Below, in pieces: positions 20,869 to 29,083 of a stretch of 64,000 nt of DNA (position 1 is the first letter of the stretch; every line of letters begins with the position of its first letter). This stretch comes from Luteibacter rhizovicinus DSM 16549 (lineage in GTDB: Bacteria; Pseudomonadota; Gammaproteobacteria; Xanthomonadales; Rhodanobacteraceae). The DNA is taken from positions 558,001-622,000 of the forward strand of contig NZ_CP017480.1 of the NCBI RefSeq assembly GCF_001887595.1. The letters are read 5' to 3'. The notes under the pieces were generated by a model. The model was not told the DNA's origin. It was given only the letters and a program-made list of their open reading frames with translations, and ran no database searches. The position numbers were made by a program, and so were the translations under genes.

Positions 20869-22182
20869 TCACTCAGGCAAGTCGAGCGGCTCGGGGTAAC
20901 GCGGAAACACCAGGCGGATTCGCGTACCGACGCCCGCCTCGCTCTCGATCTCGATGCCTCCACCGGCCTGCGCCACCGTGCCATAGACCTGGGCCAGGCC
21001 CAGTCCCGAACCGCCTTCCTTGGTCGTGAAATACGGCTCGAAGAGGCGCTGCCGGACATCTTCCGCCATACCCCCGCCCGTATCCGTCACGCTGACGAAG
21101 ATTTGCCGGGAAGCGGCACGTTCGCGCATGACCTCGCCGGTGGACGCGCCACCCATGCGCTCGCCGACCTCGATCACCATCTTACCCATACCTTCCATGG
21201 CGTCGCGCGCGTTGAGGCAGACATTCATCAAGGCCTGCTCGAGCCCGTGTCGGTCCATCCACACGGGCAGCGGTCCCGGCTGGCGAAAGACCTCGATGGC
21301 AATGCGCCCACTCATGCCGTGCCGGGCGAAATCCGCGAAGCCCTCGACGAGGTCGCCCAGGTCGAAGGGCTCAGGACGGGCCTGCTGGTTCCTGGCAAAG
21401 GCAAGCAGCCGCCGGGTCAGTGCCGTCGCGTGACGGGCGCCCTCGACGGCGTAGGTCAGCATGCGCCGGTGACGCGGTGCGAGTTCGTCGACGTCGTCCT
21501 GCAAGCCAGACAGGCTGACGATCACCGTCTGCAGCATGTTGTTGAAGTCGTGGGCGATACCGCTGACCAGTTGCCCGATCGCCTGCTGCTTCTGGGCCTG
21601 GCGCGCGCTCGCCTCGGCGAGATCGCGAGCCCGGTCAGCCATGGCCAGCTGTTCGCTGACACCCGCCAGTGACGTCTCCGCCTCGCGCCGGGCGCCATGT
21701 TCGGCCTCCCATCGCTCGAGCAGACTGCCGTACTGGGTCGTGGCGCTGGCCGAACGGGCCACCGACTCGTTCAGGCGATCCTGCAGCAGCTCGTTGATCG
21801 CCTCCAGCGCCGCTTGCAGGGCCACCCGCTCGGTCACGTCGCGGCTGATCACGATGAAGTGGTCGAGGGTGTCGTTGCAGACCACGGGGGCGACCATCAC
21901 CTCCCACCAGCGCGAGGTACCCGCCGCGGTGCGCCGGGAGCTGACGAAATCCACCCGCTCGCCTGCCGCCGCCCGATCGAGCGCCCGCGCGACCATGTCG
22001 CGTGCCTCCACCGGCCAAAGATCCAGCCACCGCATTCCCAGCAGGTGATCGACGCCATCGGGTGCCAGTGCCGCGCAGCCAAGACCTGCCACGAAGCGTA
22101 TGACGCCGTCGCGGTCGAGTTCCTTCATGCAATCGGCGGAAGCCTCGACAAACTGCCTGTACCGCCCGTCCCCATTGCTCAT
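20869..22182 (-). CDS. PAS-domain sensor histidine kinase (soluble, NtrB-like)
   Basis: A 437-residue kinase without membrane segments. Residues about 1-135 form a PAS/PAC domain (YRQFVEASADCMKELDRDGV, RWWEVMVAPVV, DHFIVISRDVTERV). A coiled region of about 50 residues follows, then the H-box GIAHDFNNMLQTVIVSLSGL with His211, and the ATPase domain CLNARDAMEGMGKMVIEVGE, FEPYFTTKEGGSGLGLAQVYG. This DFNN-type kinase usually carries a C-terminal receiver; here it ends after the ATPase domain, while a lone receiver is encoded divergently at 22316. MSNGDGRYRQF at 22182 was chosen as start. Confidence 0.9.
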   Translation of the reverse strand: MSNGDGRYRQFVEASADCMKELDRDGVIRFVAGLGCAALAPDGVDHLLGMRWLDLWPVEARDMVARALDRAAAGERVDFVSSRRTAAGTSRWWEVMVAPVVCNDTLDHFIVISRDVTERVALQAALEAINELLQDRLNESVARSASATTQYGSLLERWEAEHGARREAETSLAGVSEQLAMADRARDLAEASARQAQKQQAIGQLVSGIAHDFNNMLQTVIVSLSGLQDDVDELAPRHRRMLTYAVEGARHATALTRRLLAFARNQQARPEPFDLGDLVEGFADFARHGMSGRIAIEVFRQPGPLPVWMDRHGLEQALMNVCLNARDAMEGMGKMVIEVGERMGGASTGEVMRERAASRQIFVSVTDTGGGMAEDVRQRLFEPYFTTKEGGSGLGLAQVYGTVAQAGGGIEIESEAGVGTRIRLVFPRYPEPLDLPE

Positions 22183-22315
22183 GGCGCGCCCGTTGTCCCC
22201 TAGCCTGTGCCTTGCTATGACGCGCCGCGACATGCCTTCGTGTCAAGGCATATCTGTCACGTCGCCGCCACGACAGCAAGCGGAAATTGTCGGTCATCGC
22301 CCTGACGGATTACCC

Positions 22316-22681
22316 ATGACCGCCACCGGACATGTATTAGTCGTCGAAGACGACCCCCACGTGCTCGACATCACCAGCTACATGCTGGAGCTGGAGGGTT
22401 ACCAGGTACTCACCGCGATGAACGCGAACGAGGCCCTGACCCTCCTCGGCACCCACCGGGAGGTGGACCTGGTGCTCACCGACGTCAACATGCCCGGCGA
22501 CATGGACGGAATCGACCTCGTGCGCGAACTGCACCGGCAGGGCAACCGGGTAAGGTACGTGGTGGTGTCAGGGGATGCCCTGCACGCCACGGAACGGCTG
22601 GGTCAGCTAGCTGCGTTCCTGGCCAAGCCCTACGACCGCCGCAGCTTGTTGAAGGCGGTCGGCGACGCCATGCCCCATTGA
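22316..22681 (+). CDS. Single-domain response regulator (receiver only)
   Basis: A 121-residue stand-alone receiver. The acidic pair is VVEDDPHVLDITSYMLELEG, the phosphorylated Asp56 is in LVLTDVNMPGDMDGIDLVRE, and the switch residues are VVVSGD and AFLAKPYDRRSLLKAV. The -MPGxMDG- form is typical of receivers at the C-terminus of hybrid kinases. It diverges from the PAS kinase with 133 bases between, so it is the likely phosphoacceptor. With no output domain it must act by protein contact or as a phosphate sink. Confidence 0.9.
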   Translation: MTATGHVLVVEDDPHVLDITSYMLELEGYQVLTAMNANEALTLLGTHREVDLVLTDVNMPGDMDGIDLVRELHRQGNRVRYVVVSGDALHATERLGQLAAFLAKPYDRRSLLKAVGDAMPH

Positions 22682-22688
22682 CCGTGCA

Positions 22689-23030
22689 TCACGCGTGGCG
22701 GTAGTCGTCGTCCTCATCGTCTTCGTCTTCGTCAGCCTCGGCACGCTCCTCGCCCGGCTTCTCATAGCCCGGCTTGTCGTCGTCGAAACCGGTTTCGCCT
22801 TCGGCGAAACGCGGGGCACCCTCTTCATCCACACCCTCGACCAGACCTAGCGCCTTCTCCGCCGCCGTGGCGGCGCTCGCCTCGTCGCGGAAGCTGCGGT
22901 TGTCGTAGACCGAAAAGTAGCTCGGGAAGCCCCCGGAGGCCGGATGCGACGACAACAGCGCAGCAAAGCGAGAGCCGTCCTTGGTGGCGCTACTGCGCAG
23001 GGTGAAGCCGGGAAATTCGCGTTCTGCCAT
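22689..23030 (-). CDS. Hypothetical protein with acidic tail
   Basis: A 113-residue protein. Residues 1-65 (AEREFPGFTLRSSATKDGSR...SYFSVYDNRSFRDEASAATA) look folded and beta-rich. The C-terminal third is extremely acidic (RAEADEDEDDEDDDYRHA) and probably disordered. No signal peptide is seen and I recognise no family. It converges with the receiver gene 7 bases away. AGGTTCC before the ATG at 23030 is only a poor ribosome-binding site. Confidence 0.55.
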   Translation of the reverse strand: MAEREFPGFTLRSSATKDGSRFAALLSSHPASGGFPSYFSVYDNRSFRDEASAATAAEKALGLVEGVDEEGAPRFAEGETGFDDDKPGYEKPGEERAEADEDEDDEDDDYRHA

Positions 23031-23151
23031 GGGTGGAACCTCATCAGGGGTGGAAATTCTAGCCCAGCCGGGACCTTGCAGGCTTTATCTGGAAACTGTG
23101 AAAGCCATCACACCCTTCATTCAGCCAATGGGCACTTGCTCCGTAGGATCT

Positions 23152-23169
23152 TGTAGGGTATTTCCTACA
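23152..23169. promoter_or_regulatory. Dyad TGTAGG-N6-CCTACA, probable operator
   Basis: A perfect inverted repeat with 6-bp half-sites and a 6-bp centre (GTATTT), extended by CTT upstream and by CAAG two bases beyond on the other side. The layout is that of sites bound by LuxR/FixJ-type response regulators such as GacA (TGTAAG-N6-CTTACA). It lies 64 bases before the start of the 79-residue membrane protein. A partial copy, CGTAGGATC, starts at 23142. The binding protein is not known. Confidence 0.5.
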
Positions 23170-23232
23170 TCAAGCGGCCTCACACAGAATTCACGATGGC
23201 CGCGAAACAGGGGTAACAGGGGCAGTATCCGC

Positions 23233-23472
23233 ATGAACGTCATCACCACCACGCCGCCTTCCCGGCGTCTGGCGTGGACCGTCTCGGCCGTATTAGCAAT
23301 CGCCGGCATCATCGGCCTGGCGCTCGCGCCACGGGTCGCCGCCGCGATTCCGAAGACGGCGATACAGATGGTCTACGCCTGGCTTTGCGCGTCACTCGTG
23401 GGCTCCGCCTACGTGGTACTGACGCTGGCCAACGACGCTGAAGGCGCCATCGAGGACAGGGACGAATTCTGA
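23233..23472 (+). CDS. Small membrane protein with two predicted helices
   Basis: A 79-residue protein from the ATG at 23233, preceded by an AGGGG-type ribosome-binding site. Two hydrophobic stretches, about residues 14-38 (LAWTVSAVLAIAGIIGLALA) and 45-66 (QMVYAWLCASLVGSAYVVLT), leave a short acidic C-terminal tail (NDAEGAIEDRDEF). I recognise no family. It is a single-gene unit, with a conspicuous dyad upstream and a strong terminator downstream, so it is likely regulated individually. Confidence 0.6.
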   Translation: MNVITTTPPSRRLAWTVSAVLAIAGIIGLALAPRVAAAIPKTAIQMVYAWLCASLVGSAYVVLTLANDAEGAIEDRDEF

Positions 23473-23494
23473 TCTCAGGGATGGGGTGTGACAG

Positions 23495-23525
23495 AAAAAC
23501 CCGCCGATGTTGGCGGGTTTTTTTT
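23495..23525 (+). terminator. Intrinsic terminator of the small membrane-protein gene
   Basis: A perfect 9-bp stem AAACCCGCC / GGCGGGTTT around GATGTT, followed by a run of Ts (eight in a row including the stem end). It starts 22 bases after the stop codon. Confidence 0.9.
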
Positions 23526-23578
23526 GCTGTTCGTCGGCGATGGCACTGCCGCTTGCGTGGGGATGTAAGGCGCAGTGC

Positions 23579-23596
23579 CTTCGGTGCCCACCCTCG
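23579..23596. repeat. Solo copy of the MITE-like terminal repeat
   Basis: CTTCGGTGCCCACCCTCG is an exact copy of the left terminal sequence of the element that starts 41 bases further on. It probably marks a deleted or nested element end. Confidence 0.7.
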
Positions 23597-23614
23597 CTGG
23601 GGGGCTTGAGGCAA

Positions 23615-23759
23615 AGAGCCTTCGGTGCCCACCCTCGCTGCTCAGACAGGTCCTCCGCGTTCCGTATCGGAAAGGCCGCTAACGCGGCCATGTATCTATT
23701 TGGCCTGCGGCCGCTCCACTTGTGCGGAACTCGCCTCGAGGGTGGGCACCGAAGACTCT
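23615..23759 (+). mobile_element. MITE-like element, copy 1
   Basis: A 145-bp non-coding element bounded by an inverted terminal repeat of about 22 bp (AGAGCCTTCGGTGCCCACCC at the left, with its complement ending ACCGAAGACTCT at the right). Inside are further palindromes such as GGCCGCTAACGCGGCC. The 135-bp core matches the reverse complement of 24007-24141 at most positions. No open frame is shared by the two copies. No clear target duplication is seen at the ends. Confidence 0.7.
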
Positions 23760-24002
23760 CCCCATCCTTGAGGTTCGTGCGGGTCGAGCCGACGAAGCAA
23801 GGCCGCTTTGGCTGCTGGCTCGTCGCCATCGCCAAACGGTCGACCTTGCGCGCTGATCGCGATCGTCCGCGCGAGACCGCGCAGCGGCGAGGAAGGCGTT
23901 CACCGAGCCGGACTACGTACCCAGTACGACTGCTGTGACGGCCGGTGTCGGCGGCTACACCGACGCTAACGGCTCGCCGTCCCGCTAACCGTATCGTCGT
24001 GA
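23760..24002. other. Gene-free spacer between the inverted MITE-like copies
   Basis: About 240 GC-rich bases with no convincing gene. Open frames crossing it lack ribosome-binding sites and give Arg/Pro/Ser-rich translations without family features. Short local dyads occur (CGGTGT...ACACCG starting at 23943). It may be cargo carried between two inverted copies, or simply an old junction. Confidence 0.5.
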
Positions 24003-24145
24003 GAGACCTTGGTGTCCACCCTCGAGGCGAGTTCCGCACAAGTGCAGCGGCCGTAGGCCAGATAAGTACACGGCCGCGTTAGCGGCCTTTCCTTTACGGA
24101 ACGCGGAGGACCTGTCTGAGCAGCGAGGGTGGGCACCAAGGTCTC
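24003..24145 (-). mobile_element. MITE-like element, copy 2 (inverted)
   Basis: A 143-bp element in reverse orientation to copy 1. Its ends are GAGACCTTGGTGTCCACCC and the complement of a matching sequence (GGGTGGGCACCAAGGTCTC), with one mismatch in the terminal repeat. Compared with copy 1, the outer bases differ in both arms at once (CTTCGG/CCGAAG against CCTTGG/CCAAGG), so pairing is kept. The inner palindrome GGCCGCGTTAGCGGCC is also conserved. Confidence 0.7.
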
Positions 24146-24194
24146 CTGCGCGCGACGCCCAAGTGTACGCAGCGACGGCGACGGCGAAGCCGAG

Positions 24195-24209
24195 CCCCCC
24201 CCCCCCCCC
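24195..24209. repeat. Homopolymer run of 15 C
   Basis: Fifteen consecutive cytosines between GCCGAG and GTGAGG, in non-coding sequence 116 bases beyond the stop codon end of secF. Such tracts slip during replication and are also a common site of sequencing error. Confidence 0.8.
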
Positions 24210-24271
24210 GTGAGGCAGCAGGGCGAGCCCGCGAACAAGGCACCGCCCATCTCGGAATTGTTCTAAGAACC

Positions 24272-24300
24272 AAAAAAAACCCGCCAATAAAGGCGGGTTC
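24272..24300 (-). terminator. Intrinsic terminator of the yajC-secD-secF operon
   Basis: On the minus strand an 8-bp stem AACCCGCC / GGCGGGTT around TTTATT, followed by a run of Ts (eight in a row), 25 bases after the secF stop. Its stem sequence is the same as that of the terminator at 23495. Confidence 0.9.
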
Positions 24301-24324
24301 TTTCGTCGGATGTCGGGCATCGAT

Positions 24325-25287
24325 TTACGGACGACGCTCCAACTCCGGGTCTTCCTTGCTGCGCGGCATGAGGTCCTTCTTCGACACGCCCAGCCAGAGC
24401 AGGATCGGGCTGGCGATGAAGATCGAGGACAAGGTGCCGACCAGGATGCCGATGAGCATCGTGATCGCGAAGCCGTGCACGACCGGGCCACCGATGAAGA
24501 ACAGCGCCGCCATCGTGATGCCGGTGAACAGCGAGGTGATGATCGTTCGCGACAACGTGCTGTTGATCGAACGATTGAGCACTTCTTCCGGCGTCGCGTT
24601 GCGGCTGGCGCGGAACAGTTCGCGGACACGATCGAACACGACCACCTTGTCGTTGATCGAGTAACCGACCACGGCGAGCACCGAGGCGAGCACGGTCAGG
24701 TCGAAGTCGCGCTGGGTGATCGCGAAGATGCCCAGGGTCACCAGGACGTCGTGGATTTCGGTAGCCAGCGCCGCGAGGGCGAAACGCCATTCGAAGCGGA
24801 GCCACAGGTAGCCCATGATGCCGATGATGACGAAGGCCACGGCGACGACGCCGTCGCTGCGCAACTCTTCACCGACCTGCGGGCCGACGAAGGAGCGGCT
24901 CTTCTGGATCACGTCCGGACGGGTGACCTTGAGTGCGGCGACGACGTCGCCTGCCACCTTGGCAGCGGCTTCATCGCCGGTCAGCGAGACCGAGTTCTTG
25001 TCGTCCTTGGGCTGCATGCGGATGGTGAAGTCACGCGTGCCGCCGACAGCCTGGACCAGCGGGTTCTCGAGGCCGGACTTCTCCAGTGCCGCGCGAACGT
25101 CGGCCGGATCGATCGGGGCCTGGTACTCCACCTCGACGGCGACACCACCGACGAAGTCCTGGCCGTAGTTGAAGCCCTTGGTCAGGATCAGGCTGATCGA
25201 GCCGATCATCAGCAGGATGCCGAGACCGATGCTGAAACGGCGCAGGCCGAGGAAGTTGAAGTTCGAATTGTGGTTGAAGATTTCCAT
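24325..25287 (-). CDS. secF: Protein translocase subunit SecF
   Basis: Inner-membrane subunit that with SecD uses the proton gradient to help protein export through SecYEG. The 320 residues show six membrane helices. The N-terminal FLGLRRFSIGLGILLMIGSI is followed by the periplasmic domain with the G-rich GFNYGQDFVGGVAVEVEY. The conserved helix region is VLASVLAVVGYSINDKVVVFDRVRE, then NRSINSTLSRTIITSLFT, which is highly conserved in RND relatives. It starts 10 bases after secD. The gene order queA-tgt-yajC-secD-secF of proteobacteria is kept from tgt on. Confidence 0.97.
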   Translation of the reverse strand: MEIFNHNSNFNFLGLRRFSIGLGILLMIGSISLILTKGFNYGQDFVGGVAVEVEYQAPIDPADVRAALEKSGLENPLVQAVGGTRDFTIRMQPKDDKNSVSLTGDEAAAKVAGDVVAALKVTRPDVIQKSRSFVGPQVGEELRSDGVVAVAFVIIGIMGYLWLRFEWRFALAALATEIHDVLVTLGIFAITQRDFDLTVLASVLAVVGYSINDKVVVFDRVRELFRASRNATPEEVLNRSINSTLSRTIITSLFTGITMAALFFIGGPVVHGFAITMLIGILVGTLSSIFIASPILLWLGVSKKDLMPRSKEDPELERRP

Positions 25288-25297
25288 GGCTTCCTCC

Positions 25298-27172
25298 TCA
25301 GACCGACAGGGTCTTGAGCTTGCGGCCGCCGTGGATCAGCGCGGTGATGGCGTGAGTGACCGTCACCGACGTGAACATCGACGTGAGGATACCGATGAAG
25401 AGCGTGACACCGAAGCCCTTGATCGGGCCCGAACCCATGGTCATCAGGCCGAGCGCGGCGAGCAGGTGGGTCACGTTGGCGTCGAGAATCGTCGCCCAGG
25501 CCTTGTCGTAGCCGGTGCGGATCGCAGCCAGCGGCGAGGAACCGTTGCGCAGTTCCTCACGGATGCGTTCGCAGATCAGCACGTTGGCATCGATCGCCAT
25601 ACCGAGTGTCAGCACGATACCCGCGATGCCCGGCATCGTCAGGGTGACGTGGATCATCGACATGACGGCGATGAGCAGCACCAGGTTGAAGAACAGGGCG
25701 ACGTCGGCAACGAGACCGAACAGCTTGTAGTAGATGGCGGCGGCAACCAGCACCAGGCCGAGGCCGAGCATGACCGCCTTGAAGCCCTTGTCGATGTTGT
25801 CCGCGCCGAGGCTCGGACCGATCACGCTTTCACCGACGATGTCGATGGGCACGGCGAGCGAGCCGCCGCGCAGGAGCAGCGCCAGCTCCGACGCTTCCGA
25901 ATCGCTGGGCAGGCCGTTCGTCGAGAACTGCTTGCCGAACGGCGAACTGATATTGGCGTAGTTGATCACCTCTTCGGTGATCTTCGGCGTCTTCACTTCC
26001 TTGCCGTCGACCATCTTCGTGTCGGTGGTCCGCGTGATGTAGAGCACGGCCATCGGCTTGCCAACGTTGCCGTTGGTGAAGTCCTGCATCTTGCGTGCGC
26101 CGGCACTGTTCAGCGAGACGCTGACATTGGGCGTGCCGTTCTGCTGGTCACGGCCGGACACCGCCGAGGTGAGCTCGTCACCCGTCGCGATGATGGTCTT
26201 GCTGAGCAGGTACGGGCGGCCTTCACGGCCGTAGTAAAGCTTGGCATCCGGCGGCACGCTACCCGAACGGGCGGCATCCGCCGCCTGCTGCGGCGTGTAC
26301 AGGCCGGCGCGGTACTGCAGCGTGGCCACGGCACCGATGATCTTCTTCGCCTCGGCGGTGTCCTGCACGCCGGCGAGCTCCACCACGATCTGGTTGGCGC
26401 CCTGCTGCTGGATCAGCGGCTCGGAGACGCCCAGCGCATTGACGCGCTGACGGAGCGTGGTGAGGTTCTGCGTGATCATGCTCTGGGAGAGCTCACGCAG
26501 CTTGGTCGCCTTGATCACCGCGTTGAGGATGAAACGATTGCCCGTGGCCGCGCCATCGGCGACGGTGAGTTCCGGATAATCGGTGGCGATGAGCGTGGCC
26601 GCGGCCTGGCGATCGGCATCCGTACGCAGAACCACGCTGACGCCCTGGCCGCGTGCATTGCGATTGACGGCGTCGTAGGACACCTTCTTCTCGCGCAGCA
26701 ACGCCCGGATGTCGTCGGAATAACGCGTTTCCTGCGCATCGACGACCGCGCCCTGGTCGACTTCCATCAGGAAGTGCACGCCGCCCTGCAGATCGAGGCC
26801 GAGCGGCATCGAGAAGGCGTTGATCGACTGCAGCCACGCCGGCACCGTCGACGCCTGGTTGAGCGCGACGGTGTAATTCTCACCCAGCGTCGTCCGCAGG
26901 GCGTCCGATGCCTTGGTCTGTGCGTCAGCCGTCGCAAAGCGTGCCAGCAGGCGGCTGGTCTTCTCATCGACGTCGATCACCGAGGCCGGCGTCTTCGCCG
27001 TGGCGAGGATGCCCTCGACCTTGGTCTTCAATGCCGCATCGACGGTTGCGCCGCGGTTACCCGAAATCTGCACCGCCGGTTGGGGCGGGAAGACGTTCGG
27101 CAACGCGTAAACGATGCCGAGCAGCAACACGATCACGACCAGCGCGTATTTCCAGCGTGGAAAATCACTCAT
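25298..27172 (-). CDS. secD: Protein translocase subunit SecD
   Basis: A 624-residue partner of SecF. TM1 is WKYALVVIVLLLGIVYALPN, followed by a large periplasmic P1 domain that contacts the emerging protein: GLDLQGGVHFLMEVDQ near its start and GVSEPLIQQQGANQIVVELAGVQD in the middle. The C-terminal five-helix bundle includes TLGMAIDANVLICERIREEL with the functional Asp, and ILDANVTHLLAALGL. MSDFPRWKY at 27172 is the family start; the ten upstream codons have no support. Confidence 0.97.
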   Translation of the reverse strand: MSDFPRWKYALVVIVLLLGIVYALPNVFPPQPAVQISGNRGATVDAALKTKVEGILATAKTPASVIDVDEKTSRLLARFATADAQTKASDALRTTLGENYTVALNQASTVPAWLQSINAFSMPLGLDLQGGVHFLMEVDQGAVVDAQETRYSDDIRALLREKKVSYDAVNRNARGQGVSVVLRTDADRQAAATLIATDYPELTVADGAATGNRFILNAVIKATKLRELSQSMITQNLTTLRQRVNALGVSEPLIQQQGANQIVVELAGVQDTAEAKKIIGAVATLQYRAGLYTPQQAADAARSGSVPPDAKLYYGREGRPYLLSKTIIATGDELTSAVSGRDQQNGTPNVSVSLNSAGARKMQDFTNGNVGKPMAVLYITRTTDTKMVDGKEVKTPKITEEVINYANISSPFGKQFSTNGLPSDSEASELALLLRGGSLAVPIDIVGESVIGPSLGADNIDKGFKAVMLGLGLVLVAAAIYYKLFGLVADVALFFNLVLLIAVMSMIHVTLTMPGIAGIVLTLGMAIDANVLICERIREELRNGSSPLAAIRTGYDKAWATILDANVTHLLAALGLMTMGSGPIKGFGVTLFIGILTSMFTSVTVTHAITALIHGGRKLKTLSV

Positions 27173-27233
27173 GCCTTGCCATTCCATGAAAAGCGGCCAC
27201 AAGCGGCCGCGGCTGACGCCGTTGAGACAAAGC

Positions 27234-27581
27234 TCAGGACTTCTTGAGGCTGCCCTTCGGCAGCACCTGGGTGATCGAGCCCTTCTGCACCTGGACGACG
27301 GTGCCCGGGGCGATCTCCACGCGGACGAAGGACTCGCCCACTTCCTCGATGCGGCCGGCGAGACCGCCGCCCATCACCACTTCGTCGCCCTTGGCGAGCG
27401 CGGACAACAGGTTGCGGTGTTCCTTCTGACGCTTCATCTGCGGGCGGATCATCATGAAATAGAAGATGCCGAACAGCACCGCCATCATGATCAGCGGCGA
27501 GAGGCCCAGTGCCCCACCCTGGGAGGCCCCGGCAGCGGGAGCGGTGGCCTGTGCAATGGCGGCGAAGGTCGGAAGGCTCAT
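27234..27581 (-). CDS. yajC: Preprotein translocase subunit YajC
   Basis: A 115-residue membrane protein that associates with SecDF. One membrane helix (LIMMAVLFGIFYFMMIRP) is followed by QMKRQKEHRNLLSALAKGDEVV and the small beta domain GGLAGRIEEVGESFVRVEIA, as in all YajC proteins. It lies between tgt and secD as usual. Start chosen at MSLPTFAAIAQ; five extra codons are open upstream. Confidence 0.94.
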   Translation of the reverse strand: MSLPTFAAIAQATAPAAGASQGGALGLSPLIMMAVLFGIFYFMMIRPQMKRQKEHRNLLSALAKGDEVVMGGGLAGRIEEVGESFVRVEIAPGTVVQVQKGSITQVLPKGSLKKS

Positions 27582-27727
27582 CGTCAATTCTCGCAAGTCA
27601 TGGAACAGCCACGGAAAAGCGGCTGCTCACGTAAAAAGATCGTGGATTATGCCACGCACCCCGGTGCTTATGTACCGCGCCCCGCCAAGGCTTGGGGGCG
27701 CCATGCGACGCCCGCAAGCCCGCCAGG

Positions 27728-28867
<1,140 letters not shown>

Positions 28868-28903
28868 CTACCTTGGACCCACTCAGTGAGCAGTCTCGCG
28901 CCC

Positions 28904-28985
28904 GGTAGGAGCCGATTTATCGGCGATGGGTGCTGGCCCCATCCCTGCCGGCTGCCGCCGGATCGCCGATAAATCGGCTCCCACA
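28904..28985. repeat. REP pair upstream of tgt
   Basis: GTAGGAGCCGATTTATCGGC and its inverted mate GCCGATAAATCGGCTCCCAC around a linker with GCCGGCTGCCGCCGG. Both stems use the T-T loop variant, so the two halves changed together. It occupies most of the divergent gap between tgt and the FliK-like gene. Confidence 0.85.
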
Positions 28986-29083
28986 GATGGCGAGCCCCTA
29001 AAGTTTCGTAAGTTTCCGCCGATCTCCTAAGCCACAGGAGCGCGTCCAGCCGGACTCGCCCAGGCCCTCGGGAGGACCTGCCC

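Noticed and set aside
23392..24039. Long open frames through the MITE-like copies (for example 215 codons on the minus strand).
   Set aside because: Frames differ between the two copies, lack ribosome-binding sites and give Arg/Ser/Pro-rich text. The sequence is better explained as non-coding repeat.
25169..27247. A 692-codon open frame on the plus strand opposite secD and secF.
   Set aside because: It is a mirror of GC-rich coding sequence: the translation is His/Arg/Asp-rich without any family feature, and the minus-strand genes are certain.
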